From contig NC_009051.1 of NCBI RefSeq assembly GCF_000015825.1, positions 1,916,695-1,980,694 of the forward strand: a DNA stretch of 64,000 nucleotides, in the 5' to 3' direction. Shown in pieces: positions 52,035-60,373 of this stretch. The DNA comes from Methanoculleus marisnigri JR1. Lineage in GTDB: Archaea; Halobacteriota; Methanomicrobia; Methanomicrobiales; Methanoculleaceae. The notes beneath the pieces were generated by a model that saw nothing but the letters and a program-made list of their open reading frames with translations, was not told the origin of the DNA and made no database searches. The translations under genes and the position numbers were made by a program. The stretch's first letter is position 1. Each line of letters starts with the position of its first letter.

Positions 52035-53964
52035 AGCGGTAGAACCCCGGCGGGACGTCGATCTCGAATCGCACACCCTTTCCGGGCTCGCCGGTCTCCC
52101 GTATGGAGAGATCGGTGATGCCGAGGATCTCCCGGGAAAGAAAGAGCCCGAACCCGGTCTGCCGCCCGAACCCACGCTCGAAGAGGTTCTCTTTTGCTGC
52201 ATGGGGAATGCCGATACCGTCGTCCTCGTAGACGAGGCTGATCCCCCGGCCGGACTCTTCGGGATAGATGCGTATCCGGGTAACCCGTTCGCCGTGCCGG
52301 AGCGAGTTGTCGATGAGGTTTTCAAAGACCCGGACGATGAGCGGGTCGGCATACACCTCCAGATCGCGCGTCCGCACCTCGACGGCAACCGGTCCCGGGT
52401 CGAGCCCCGCCGCCGCCTCGCGGACGATACGCCGGACATCCTGCCAGGCGGGGGCGGCCACGCCGACATCCCGGTACTCCGCGGTGAAGGCCATGTAGTG
52501 CCGGATGTCCCGGATGGCTTCTTCCTCTTTCCGGCAGTACTCGAGCATCTCCGGGTCGCTCACCCGCTCGCGGAAGAGGTCGAGGTAGCCGGAGAGCACG
52601 TTGAGCCGGTTTAAGATGTCGTGCCGTGTCACGTCGGAGAGGAGGTTGAGTTTCCGGTTCGCAAGCAGGAGCGCCTCCCCCGCCATCCGCGCATCGGTGA
52701 TGTCACGGCCCACCGACTGGTACTCGGCGGCGGAGCCTTCGTCGTCGAAGGACGCCGTGTTTGTCCACTGCTGCCACCGGACCCTGCCGTCCGGCATGAT
52801 CACCCGGTGCTCGACCGTCGATACCGGGTGATCGGGGGTGAGGGAGGCGAGACTCTCCTGGATCCGGGCCTGGTCGTCGGGCGGGACGGTGAGGGCGTAC
52901 CGCCGCCCGATGAGGTCGCCGCACGGGATGCCGAGGTAACGGCAGTAGGCGTCGTTCGCGAAGGTGATGGTGCCGTCGGGGAGCCTGCGGCAGATCAACT
53001 CGGTCTGGCTCTCCACGACCATCCGGCACCGCTCCTCGCTCCGCCGGAGGGCAACTTCAGCCTCGCGCCGGGCCGTAATGTCCCGGATGTAGACGGAGAC
53101 GCCCGCACGGGTGGGGACGGCACGCACCTCGAAGGCATGCTCCCGCCCGTGGAGGTCAAACCTGCATTCGCTCACGCCGGGTCGGCCGGTCTCCGCAATC
53201 TGCCGGAAAAACCCGATAACCTCGTCGTTTCGGAGTTGCGGGAACAGGTCGTAGATGCTCTGTCCGACCGCTTCCTCCACCGTGCGGCCCGAGAGACGGG
53301 CGGCCACCCGGTTCCAGGAGAGGACGCGGCCGTCCCGGTCCAGGGCGAGGAATGCGTCGCTGACGTTCTCGGTCAGTTCCCGGTACCGGTCTTCGCTCTC
53401 CCGGAGGGCTTCCTCGACTCGCTTCTCTCCCGATATGTCGTGGAACACCCAGAGGTACTCGGCTGCACGGCCGCCTGGCCCGTAAGAGGTCGAAACGGCC
53501 GCAGTCGCCGGAACGGTGCCGCCGTCGGCTCGGACGAGCAGGAACTCCTGCGCAGGCAGATCATCGCCCCGGCCGAGCGCTGCAACGGCCGACCGGAACG
53601 CCGGGATGCTTTCCGGGTGGAGATGTGCGCCGAGAGGCGAACCCTGCAGCCGGTCGGGAGCGATGCCGAACAGGAGTGCCGCCGCCCGGTTCGCCTCCAG
53701 GACGATGCTGTCCGCGCCCGTGCAGAGGCAAATCGCCGGGAGGTGGAAAAATCGGTCGCGATATCGTTGGTATGCGGCGTCGATGCTCCGGATGCCGGCG
53801 ATCAGCGCGTCGACCTGATCGTAGATCTCGGCAAGAACGGGTTTGAGCAGGAGCAGGTTCCCCGTGGGAGCCGCATCTTCGCCGGCCCTGAGCGGGCGGA
53901 GACGGCGATCGAGATCCTCCAGGTGTTCGAGGAGGTCTTCAAGCGCCGGGGTGAGCGGTTGCAT
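52009..53964 (-). CDS. Soluble multi-PAS sensor histidine kinase
   Basis: About 651 residues. An N-terminal helical segment is followed by three PAS-type domains (about 65-185, 195-305 and 310-440 in the longer numbering, each ending DI(S/T)xxxxxE), then a histidine region LLSDVTRHDILNRLNVLSGY and a HATPase with ENLIDNSLRHG, YEDDGIGIPHAAK and GFGLFLSREILG. No transmembrane segment, so it senses a cytoplasmic cue. The start at 53964 has AGGTCAGGT; an in-frame ATG at 54018 is less likely. No response regulator is adjacent. Confidence 0.9.
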   Translation of the reverse strand: MQPLTPALEDLLEHLEDLDRRLRPLRAGEDAAPTGNLLLLKPVLAEIYDQVDALIAGIRSIDAAYQRYRDRFFHLPAICLCTGADSIVLEANRAAALLFGIAPDRLQGSPLGAHLHPESIPAFRSAVAALGRGDDLPAQEFLLVRADGGTVPATAAVSTSYGPGGRAAEYLWVFHDISGEKRVEEALRESEDRYRELTENVSDAFLALDRDGRVLSWNRVAARLSGRTVEEAVGQSIYDLFPQLRNDEVIGFFRQIAETGRPGVSECRFDLHGREHAFEVRAVPTRAGVSVYIRDITARREAEVALRRSEERCRMVVESQTELICRRLPDGTITFANDAYCRYLGIPCGDLIGRRYALTVPPDDQARIQESLASLTPDHPVSTVEHRVIMPDGRVRWQQWTNTASFDDEGSAAEYQSVGRDITDARMAGEALLLANRKLNLLSDVTRHDILNRLNVLSGYLDLFRERVSDPEMLEYCRKEEEAIRDIRHYMAFTAEYRDVGVAAPAWQDVRRIVREAAAGLDPGPVAVEVRTRDLEVYADPLIVRVFENLIDNSLRHGERVTRIRIYPEESGRGISLVYEDDGIGIPHAAKENLFERGFGRQTGFGLFLSREILGITDLSIRETGEPGKGVRFEIDVPPGFYRFTGRVQVR

Positions 53965-54102
53965 ACCTGACCTGTTCCCCACACCCTGAATGCATAAACC
54001 TATCCCCGGCGGCATCATGGGCGGGCATGCGCGTTCGGGAACCGGTCGCGATCGCGAACCCTTTTCAAAGCGTATATCGCACAGAGCGGGGCGCCATGCA
54101 TC

Positions 54103-54210
54103 ATGGTGGACGAAAAGGCGTGGGCGGCAATAAGGGTCTTTGTCGTGGGCGTCGTCGCGGCGGTTCTGCTCCTCGGCGAGATCCGGGACGGGATGCGGGG
54201 CGCCCGGTGA
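54103..54210 (+). CDS. Small single-helix membrane protein
   Basis: A 35-residue frame: MVDEKAWAAIRVFVVGVVAA, then VLLLGEIRDGMRGAR. One hydrophobic helix flanked by charged ends. A TATA-like CGTATATCGC at 54071-54080 lies about 25-30 bases before the ATG, which predicts a leaderless start right there. Family unknown. The short length makes this tentative. Confidence 0.45.
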   Translation: MVDEKAWAAIRVFVVGVVAAVLLLGEIRDGMRGAR

Positions 54211-54228
54211 CAGGTCCCGTTCAGAACC

Positions 54229-54654
54229 CTAGGGAATCTCCACCTCGAGTTCGACGACGAGTTCCTCCTCTCGCCGGAGCGCCTCGATGAACTCCCGGGG
54301 GAGGGTCGCCGCCACCCGGTCGGAACGGATGCCCACCGTCCGGTCGGAGACGAAATCGCTCCGCCGCCAGACGAGGTCGGCGGGGTGATCCAGGGTGAAC
54401 GCCGCGCTGCCCCGCGACGTCACCTCGACGGTCTCGCCGCCCGCGGTAAGCCGTGTCGTGAGCACCGCCCGATCGTCGCGGAGCAGCGCTTTGAAACCGG
54501 AGTCGAGGTCGGCGGCGCCCCTGTCGGCGGCGACGCCGATGATGCAGTCCCCGGTCTCGGTCAGCGTCTTGTCTTTCGTCACCTCAAACGTCGTCGGATG
54601 GGTTCCCCGGACCAGCGGGTGCCCCCGCGCCCGCACGATATCCCTCGCCTTCAT
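54229..54654 (-). CDS. DUF371 family protein
   Basis: A 141-residue beta-rich archaeal DUF371 protein with RARGHPLVRGTHPTTFEVTK, CIIGVAADRGAADL and an EVTSRGSAAFTLDHPADLVW stretch. The conserved HP-x-(V/I)-RGTHPTT region looks like an active or ligand site but the function is unknown. It is divergent from the zinc finger gene with a 32-base spacer. Confidence 0.9.
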   Translation of the reverse strand: MKARDIVRARGHPLVRGTHPTTFEVTKDKTLTETGDCIIGVAADRGAADLDSGFKALLRDDRAVLTTRLTAGGETVEVTSRGSAAFTLDHPADLVWRRSDFVSDRTVGIRSDRVAATLPREFIEALRREEELVVELEVEIP

Positions 54655-54686
54655 GCTTATTAGGAGAGGGATGCTATTGCTAATGA

Positions 54687-55277
54687 ATGATTAGCATCGT
54701 CTGCCCCGTCTGTAAAGAGGAGTGCGAACATCAGGTTCTCCGGGAAGCCGCCGATCTGGTGGTCCAGTGCTGCGAGTGCGGCCAGGTCCACCGGGTGCCG
54801 AAACCCCCCGAGCCCGAGATCCTCACCATCAAGGCCATCGTGAGCCAGGAGACCGAATCAATGGTCTGCAGCGTCGAGATGTTCGAGGACGAGGTTGTCG
54901 CCCTCGGCGACCGGATCGTCGCGGAGTGCGGAGACGAGGTCTTCGGGGTCGAGGTCACCGGCATCGAGGCCGGAGCCAGGCGGGTCCGCCGGGCGAAGGC
55001 CGACGAAGTGACGACCCTCTGGACCCGCGGGATCGAGCAGGTCGTGGTGAAGGCGTCGATCCATACCGGGCGCACGACCCTCCCGCTCTACCAGACCGCC
55101 GACGGCGAGGACGAGTTTGTCGTCGGGGAGTCCTACACCTTTGCAGGCCGGCGGATCCGGATCTCGCACATAAAACTCCGCGACGGCCCGGTCATCCGGA
55201 AAGAAGGCTGGAAGACGGTGGCCCGCAGGGTGAAGCGGATCTACGGGTACCTCGAGGGACGCTACCAGAGGCGGTGA
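54687..55277 (+). CDS. HVO_0476-type zinc finger protein
   Basis: A 196-residue protein with an N-terminal zinc ribbon: CPVCKEECEH and QCCECGQVHRV. The rest is beta-rich, with VALGDRIVAECGDEVFGVEV and IYGYLEGRYQRR at the end. Members of this archaeal family (HVO_0476) are likely nucleic acid-binding. The Thx-like and FKBP-like genes downstream are convergent. Confidence 0.85.
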   Translation: MISIVCPVCKEECEHQVLREAADLVVQCCECGQVHRVPKPPEPEILTIKAIVSQETESMVCSVEMFEDEVVALGDRIVAECGDEVFGVEVTGIEAGARRVRRAKADEVTTLWTRGIEQVVVKASIHTGRTTLPLYQTADGEDEFVVGESYTFAGRRIRISHIKLRDGPVIRKEGWKTVARRVKRIYGYLEGRYQRR

Positions 55278-55281
55278 TCTC

Positions 55282-55560
55282 TCACCGGGGCAGGGGCTCG
55301 GGGAGGTGGCGCCGGATTGCGGCCTCGAGGTCTTCACTGTGGACGAGCCCTTCCATCCGCTCCCTGATCTCGTCGCCATCGAGGACAAGGGTCGTCGGCG
55401 TCACCCGGAGGTTATACTTCTGGATATACTCCGGGTTCTTCACGGCATCGATCTCTTCTATCTCGATCCCGAGATCCGCCGCTGCCTCGAGGAGGATCGG
55501 GGTCTGCTCCTTGCACCCCATGCACCCTTCCTGGTAGAAACTGATCACCTTTACCGCCAT
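55282..55560 (-). CDS. Thioredoxin-fold redox protein
   Basis: A 92-residue thioredoxin-like protein. The redox pair is Cys13/Cys16 in EGCMGCKEQ, with the cis-Pro loop RVTPTTLVLDG near 53. It may reduce disulfides or glutaredoxin-like targets in the cytoplasm. Short form, like methanogen Trx homologues. It lies 45 bases downstream of the FKBP-like gene on the same strand. Confidence 0.9.
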   Translation of the reverse strand: MAVKVISFYQEGCMGCKEQTPILLEAAADLGIEIEEIDAVKNPEYIQKYNLRVTPTTLVLDGDEIRERMEGLVHSEDLEAAIRRHLPEPLPR

Positions 55561-55605
55561 GTACGGCAGGTCGCGGGGAGATTATAAAAAAGTGTGGGGG
55601 TGCCG

Positions 55606-56304
55606 TCACCCCGTTATGACGCCGAGCGTGACCCGGGCGCTGCCGTAGCGGTGCGCGATGGTCATCGAGTCGGGATTCTTGGCGGTGACTTTGCCGAAGC
55701 GCAGCGCAGGACTCTCATTGGTCTCGTTGCCGAGGGGAATATCCGGCGACGCCGTCAGCCCGAGCGGAACGAATTCGCCCACCTCCGTCCCGGTGAAGTT
55801 GAGGCCGATCCCGTCTGCATCCTCTTCGCTCAGGTTCATGGCAAGTTCGTTTTCCCCGTAGGAGAAGCTGATGGTCTTCGTCTCGCCGGGCCGCATCCCG
55901 ACGAGCCCCACGGAGATGGCGTTGGTCTCGAAGCCGAGCAGACCGAATCCCGAGAAGCCGCTGATCTCCGGGTATAAGACAGGGATAACGGCAATATTCT
56001 CGCCTGAGACCTGCCCGCCGACAGGCATCTCCAGACGCTGGGTCAGGAGGACGACGTTCCCCTTCTTGTATTCGCTCTCAAGGAGGTTCTGGTCGGTCGT
56101 GATGAGGGGGCGCCCGTCCTCGGCAAGAACGGTGTAGTCGATCACCGCCATGTTTCCTACCTGGGCGGCTGCCTTCTTCTCGAACATCGGGGCGAGGTAG
56201 GTGCCGACCATGGCAACCGCAACCAGAACGGCAATCCCCACATAGGCCCATTTCATCCAGGGGGCATTGTCGTCCTTCGAGGTCTTCTGCTGTGTCTTTT
56301 TCAT
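55606..56304 (-). CDS. Membrane-anchored FKBP-like (SlyD-type) protein
   Basis: A 232-residue protein. An N-terminal anchor (MKWAYVGIAVLVAVAMVGTY) leaves the rest outside. An FKBP-type domain is suggested by VIDYTVLAEDGRPLITT, GMRPGETKTISFSYGEN and a SlyD-like insert. Conserved isomerase residues are only partly visible, so chaperone or folding activity is inferred. It probably acts on exported proteins. Confidence 0.78.
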   Translation of the reverse strand: MKKTQQKTSKDDNAPWMKWAYVGIAVLVAVAMVGTYLAPMFEKKAAAQVGNMAVIDYTVLAEDGRPLITTDQNLLESEYKKGNVVLLTQRLEMPVGGQVSGENIAVIPVLYPEISGFSGFGLLGFETNAISVGLVGMRPGETKTISFSYGENELAMNLSEEDADGIGLNFTGTEVGEFVPLGLTASPDIPLGNETNESPALRFGKVTAKNPDSMTIAHRYGSARVTLGVITG

Positions 56305-56376
56305 TACACGTACAATTCGCCGTTTGGTGAAATAAAATGGTATTGTTCTAGAGGGGAGGAGAGAGGCCGAAGATAA

Positions 56377-56385
56377 ATTTATATC
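56377..56385 (+). promoter_or_regulatory. TATA-like element of Hsp20
   Basis: ATTTATATC lies about 75-85 bases before the Hsp20 ATG, with a purine-rich AGGAG near the codon; a conventional leader of ~50 bases is expected. Confidence 0.45.
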
Positions 56386-56461
56386 GTTTCGACACTACCT
56401 TAAGGTTAGCCTCGGGCGACCCGCTCACCCGGGGCGATCCGAGTCTACAGGAGTGATTACG

Positions 56462-56932
56462 ATGGCAAGAATCGAACGAGGGCCATACCGGACAATCTGG
56501 CAGGACTTCGACGACCTTATGGCCGAGATGGAGAGCAGGTTCCAGTCCCTGCTCGGGGGGATCAGTTCACGCGGAGAGGAAGTCCGGGGCCGGGTCGTCC
56601 CGGCGGTCCGCGACTTCCGCGTGGATGTCCGCGACCACGAGGACGAAGTGATCGTCGTTGCCGACCTCCCCGGCGTCGAGAAGGAGAACGTCGCCGTCCG
56701 GCTCATCGATCCCCAGCACCTGGAGATCACCAGCAGGCGGACGGGAGAGACCGAGGAGGAGAGCCGGGACTTTTTCATGCGGGAACGCATCTACGGGCTG
56801 ATGAGCCGCACGGTGCTGCTTCCGGCGGAAGTGGCAGACGAGAGTGCCGCTGCAACGTTTAAGAACGGGGTTCTCGAGGTCCGGCTGAAGAAGGCGCCGA
56901 CCGAGACCGGGACCGCGATCCCCATTGAATAA
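56462..56932 (+). CDS. hsp20: Small heat shock protein Hsp20
   Basis: A 156-residue alpha-crystallin protein: VDVRDHEDEVIVVADLPGVE, KENVAVRLIDPQHLEITSRR and NGVLEVRLKKAP, ending in the oligomerising I-x-I-like AIPIE. ATP-independent holdase chaperone. ATG at 56462 follows AGGAGTGATT; an in-frame GTG three codons upstream is less likely. A TATA-like element precedes it. Confidence 0.95.
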   Translation: MARIERGPYRTIWQDFDDLMAEMESRFQSLLGGISSRGEEVRGRVVPAVRDFRVDVRDHEDEVIVVADLPGVEKENVAVRLIDPQHLEITSRRTGETEEESRDFFMRERIYGLMSRTVLLPAEVADESAAATFKNGVLEVRLKKAPTETGTAIPIE

Positions 56933-56995
56933 CCATTTTTTGGGACTTTGCCGGGTTTGACCGAACATTTCATGTCGGGCCAGCGTGACACTATC

Positions 56996-57787
56996 ATGAT
57001 GGATAAGAAGAAGGTCAAGGATTACATGACCTACGACGTCGTCACCGTCAACGCCCACGGAACAGTCCGCGACGTCATCGAGACCATAAAAAAGACGCAT
57101 CACGACGGTTTCCCGGTCGTGGAGAACTCGAAAGAAGTGGTAGGCTACATATCGGCACGGGATCTCCTCTTCGCCCATCCGTCCACGCCGATAGAGCAGA
57201 TGATGTCCCGCCACCTCATCGTCGCCGACCCGGACATGAGCGTGAACGACGCCGCCCGTGTCATCTTCCGCTCCGGCATCCAGAAACTCCCGGTCGTCAA
57301 CGACAAAAACGAGCTCATCGGGATCATGTCGAACGCCGACGTCATCAGGTCCCAGATCGAGCACGTCTCGCCGGAGAAGGTCTTCAAGTTCATCGAGACC
57401 CTCAAAAAACTCTACGGGGTCGAGCCGGCCTTACGAAGAGGCTCGGTCCCGATCAATGATCTCCTGCCCACCCAGTCGAAGATCTACGAGGACGAACTGG
57501 AGGGGAGGATGTACGAGATCAAGAAGGGGCTTGCCGAACCCCTGATCGTGGTCAGGCGGCCGGGCCGCTGGATCCTGGTCGACGGCCACCACCGGGCGAT
57601 CGCGGCGAAGAGGCTCGGGATCAAGAACCTCGACGCCTACATCATCGAGGTCCGGGAGAACATCGAGCTCGGGATGGAGCGGACGGCCCGGACGCTGAAC
57701 CTCAAAACGCTCGACGACATCAAGGTGCTCGATTACGCCCGCCATCCCCTCGTCGCGCTGACGCACCGGCTCGTGCGGCACGGGTGA
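56996..57787 (+). CDS. CBS domain pair fused to ParB-like domain
   Basis: About 263 residues (from MMDKKKVKDYM). Two CBS motifs occupy 8-125 (VKDYMTYDVVTVNAHGTVRD, HHDGFPVVENSKEVVGYI; MSRHLIVADPDMSVNDAARV, LPVVNDKNELIGIMS). A ParB/Srx-like domain follows: NDLLPTQSKIYEDEL, LIVVRRPGRWILVDGHHRAI, the GHHR box being the nucleotide-binding signature. A regulatory CBS-ParB fusion is known in methanogens but uncharacterised. The ATG could be 56996 or 56999. Confidence 0.85.
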   Translation: MMDKKKVKDYMTYDVVTVNAHGTVRDVIETIKKTHHDGFPVVENSKEVVGYISARDLLFAHPSTPIEQMMSRHLIVADPDMSVNDAARVIFRSGIQKLPVVNDKNELIGIMSNADVIRSQIEHVSPEKVFKFIETLKKLYGVEPALRRGSVPINDLLPTQSKIYEDELEGRMYEIKKGLAEPLIVVRRPGRWILVDGHHRAIAAKRLGIKNLDAYIIEVRENIELGMERTARTLNLKTLDDIKVLDYARHPLVALTHRLVRHG

Positions 57788-57853
57788 CAGGCACCCCTCC
57801 CGTCGGGGGCACCCCGGGGTTTTCAGCCCGGAGGCTGCGAGCCCGGCCTCCGG

Positions 57854-58386
57854 TTAATATCGAGGATAGGAAGGCCTAGAAGCCATCCCAAACAAAGGTT
57901 CTGCAATAGCCTCGACGGCCGTGCGCCGGAACTCAATCTTCGCGGACACTTTGGCAGCATTTTCCGCCGAGTATTCGGCCATTTCTTTCCCGATCTTCGA
58001 GATGTACCGTGCTCCATCACCACCCGTGGGAACCAGCCCGACGAGGCAGACGAGCGCCATCTGCTTGTCCCCCTGGGAGATGTACACCCCGGCGTCCCGG
58101 ATGTCGCCGACAAAGACGATTCCGCTCAATGAGGAGCCGATCAGGTAGTAGACGTTGTCGTGGTTCTCCTCGGCGTAGGCGCCCAGGGTGAACCCGAGGA
58201 CCAGTTCGGCCGCTGCGCGCCCGGCGCTGTACTCGTATGTGTCGGCATCAAGCGGTTCGCCGTCTTTGCCGTCGATCCAGCCGGAGCCACGCTGCGCGAG
58301 GTCATGGTAAGCAGGGCGTAGCTGCTCTTGAGGATGTCGACCCGGTGAAAGCCGACGGGGATGCCCAAAAAGGTCTCTGAGAGTCA
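57854..58386 (-). pseudogene. Displaced, truncated copy of toxin-protein pre-toxin segment
   Basis: Bases 57911-58283 repeat 59471-59843 of the toxin-like gene, offset exactly 1560 bp, with about 320 bp identical and only a few changes at the ends. In frame, it encodes GSGWIDGKDGE and the hydrophobic ISxxxDxRDAGVYISQGDK-type pre-toxin region, then diverges after RRTAVEAI into 16 other residues (AEPLFGMASRPSYPRY) and a stop at 57854. Upstream of 58283 the sequence switches to an unrelated, out-of-frame stretch (ETFLGIPVGFHRVDILKSSY in another frame). No start or ribosome site fits, so this is a remnant. Confidence 0.75.
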
Positions 58387-58449
58387 GCAGTTCCTGCTGG
58401 ATACAAGTTATGATGAAAATCGTACAAAAAAGAAATACCGGGGTAAAGT

Positions 58450-58947
58450 CTACTCAATTCCCCGGAGGTCTACACGGCCGTAAGCGTGAACGTAGTCTCC
58501 TACATCGAGTTGGAGGTAGGAATTTTTTTTATCAATGTCAATTAGCATCCTTCCAGCTTCAAAATCGACGATGGCACCGTGCCATCGTTCAGCTCTTTTA
58601 GGGTCATCTGGAATGATGATCTCTTCTATGCAGCCATTGATGTCGAGGTCAGGTCCGGCGTAATCTCCTTGAAGGTCTAATGGTGCATCTACACTTTTCT
58701 CAGCGGCCTCCATTTTTTCCAGAGATGATACTAACATGGCCAAGATGACTTCTCTAATCCCCCCAATCATATCAGGGGTACAGAGCATATGACCTTCGAA
58801 GGCACCATCAAAGACGTATGCCTTTTGCCCGCTAGCAAATTCGATAAGAACAAGCTGTGTGTAGACGCTATCTAGATATACAGCATCAGGTACCGTACCC
58901 CGAATAAAAGTTGGAAATTTGAGTTTTTCCTTCAACTCATCCATCAT
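58450..58947 (-). CDS. Candidate immunity protein
   Basis: A 165-residue soluble acidic protein of no recognised family (MMDELKEKLKFPTFIRGTVP, GCIEEIIIPDDPKRAERWHG). It starts one base after the toxin-like gene stop with a GGATGA ribosome-type site, so it should be co-translated. Its base composition is clearly AT-richer than the neighbouring housekeeping genes, which suggests transfer. Position directly after a polymorphic-toxin-like C-terminus is the reason for the immunity call; no direct sequence proof exists. Confidence 0.5.
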   Translation of the reverse strand: MMDELKEKLKFPTFIRGTVPDAVYLDSVYTQLVLIEFASGQKAYVFDGAFEGHMLCTPDMIGGIREVILAMLVSSLEKMEAAEKSVDAPLDLQGDYAGPDLDINGCIEEIIIPDDPKRAERWHGAIVDFEAGRMLIDIDKKNSYLQLDVGDYVHAYGRVDLRGIE

Positions 58948-58948
58948 G

Positions 58949-60373
58949 TTAGTTCATCCTCAAGGGGTGTGCCGTTACAATATAGCCATTACTTCCAATA
59001 ATCAACAACAATATTTCCCCAGAATTCGGCTCCACGTAGTGGTAGACTCCGTTATCATTAATCTTTTGCCCATTCTTCGCCCCATCCAGGATAAGATTCT
59101 TTATTGCATCCTGATCCTCATACACAGGGCCGAAGACATCTCTAAACTGGTTGGTACCATGATAGTAGATGTGATTATTCTGGATATGAACCCATCCGGA
59201 TCCACCATTGTCATATACGGTTCCCAGAACCTCACCACCAGCCGAGTCAAGTGTACCTTCCTCCAGCCAGACAGCAGTTCCGTCCCCACGTTTGGTCACT
59301 CGCAGCATCTCGGTTGGCGTGAGTTTCTTTGTCTCATCGCCAACGAGATCAAGCACGTCATCGGCAGTAACACCATCCGCTGCTCTGACAACTCTTGTCC
59401 CCAGCCCCAGGAACGCTTCGTCGAGCAAGGCGACTTTCTCCACCTCACCCGCACCGCTCTTCTGGATGGCCTCAACGGCCGTGCGCCGGAACTCAATCTT
59501 CGCGGACACTTTGGCAGCATTTTCCGCCGAGTATTCGGCCATTTCTTTCCCGATCTTCGAGATGTACCGTGCTCCATCACCACCCGTGGGAACCAGCCCG
59601 ACGAGGCAGACGAGCGCCATCTGCTTGTCCCCCTGGGAGATGTACACCCCGGCGTCCCGGATGTCGCCGACAAAGACGATTCCGCTCAATGAGGAGCCGA
59701 TCAGGTAGTAGACGTTGTCGTGGTTCTCCTCGGCGTAGGCGCCCAGGGTGAACCCGAGGACCAGTTCGGCCGCTGCGCGCCCGGCGCTGTACTCGTGCGT
59801 GTCGGCATCGCCAGGTTCGCCGTCTTTGCCGTCGACCCAGCCGTCGCCGTCGGAATCGGGATTATTGGGATTGGTACCGTTGTCCAGCTCGTAGGCATCG
59901 GTCAGGCCGTCGTGATCCGAGTCGCGCGCCAGCGGGTCGGTACCGAACTCGTCCAGTTCGAGTGCGTCGCTGATCCCGTCCCCATCCCCGTCGACGCTGT
60001 TCGGGTCGCTCACGAGGATGAAGTAGATCTTCCCGTTGACCAGGACCATCTGTCCGGCCTCCTCGCCGTCGGTCAGGCCGTCGCCGTCGGAATCAGCGCT
60101 GTACGGGTCGGTGAAGTACCGGTTCCCGAAGCCGTCCCACCAGCCGGCCACTTCGAGCCAGTCGGGGATGCCGTCGCCGTCGGTATCGATATCCTGGTAG
60201 AACCGCAGGGTATAGGTCACATCGCCGTCGTTGTCGCTCAGGATACCCGAATCATGGTTCCACATCCCGATCTGGCCGCCCGCGTGAGTGAACTGAAGGA
60301 CCGGGGCGGAGACCACCAGATCGCTGACCATGGAGTCGCAAGAGCCGCCCGAGTCGTAGTAGCGAACGGTCAT
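58949..60373 (-). CDS. Polymorphic toxin-like protein with calcium-type repeats and C-terminal toxin-like domain
   Basis: A 474-residue protein. Residues 61-188 hold several thrombospondin type 3-like repeats (DTDGDGIPDWLEV, DSDGDGLTDGEE, DGDGDGISDALEL, DSDHDGLTDAYEL, DSDGDGWVDG), probably binding calcium. Residues 195-305 are a hydrophobic pre-toxin-like segment. About 393-474 form a compact small domain with GWVHIQNNHIYYHG and ending IVTAHPLRMN, suggestive of an RNase-type toxin of the BECR fold. The ATG at 60373 has no ribosome site and no signal peptide; the frame stays open upstream to a TAG at 60449-60451, encoding coding-like SAWDDYGNLG, so the N-terminus may be missing or use another start. 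Confidence 0.65.
   Translation of the reverse strand: MTVRYYDSGGSCDSMVSDLVVSAPVLQFTHAGGQIGMWNHDSGILSDNDGDVTYTLRFYQDIDTDGDGIPDWLEVAGWWDGFGNRYFTDPYSADSDGDGLTDGEEAGQMVLVNGKIYFILVSDPNSVDGDGDGISDALELDEFGTDPLARDSDHDGLTDAYELDNGTNPNNPDSDGDGWVDGKDGEPGDADTHEYSAGRAAAELVLGFTLGAYAEENHDNVYYLIGSSLSGIVFVGDIRDAGVYISQGDKQMALVCLVGLVPTGGDGARYISKIGKEMAEYSAENAAKVSAKIEFRRTAVEAIQKSGAGEVEKVALLDEAFLGLGTRVVRAADGVTADDVLDLVGDETKKLTPTEMLRVTKRGDGTAVWLEEGTLDSAGGEVLGTVYDNGGSGWVHIQNNHIYYHGTNQFRDVFGPVYEDQDAIKNLILDGAKNGQKINDNGVYHYVEPNSGEILLLIIGSNGYIVTAHPLRMN
59471..59843 (-). repeat. Parent copy of 373-bp near-identical repeat within toxin-like gene
   Basis: Matches 57911-58283 at an exact offset of 1560 bp, in the same orientation. 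It covers residues about 178-302 of the toxin-like protein. The near identity indicates a recent duplication or gene conversion. Confidence 0.9.

Noticed and set aside
57854-58386. Functional second toxin gene
   Set aside because: The upstream sequence is out of frame and unrelated, and the tail stops after 16 residues; it is a remnant.
58450-60373. Type II toxin-antitoxin pair
   Set aside because: The first gene is 474 residues with calcium-type repeats and a pre-toxin segment, and a displaced duplicate exists; small two-gene TA modules do not look like this.
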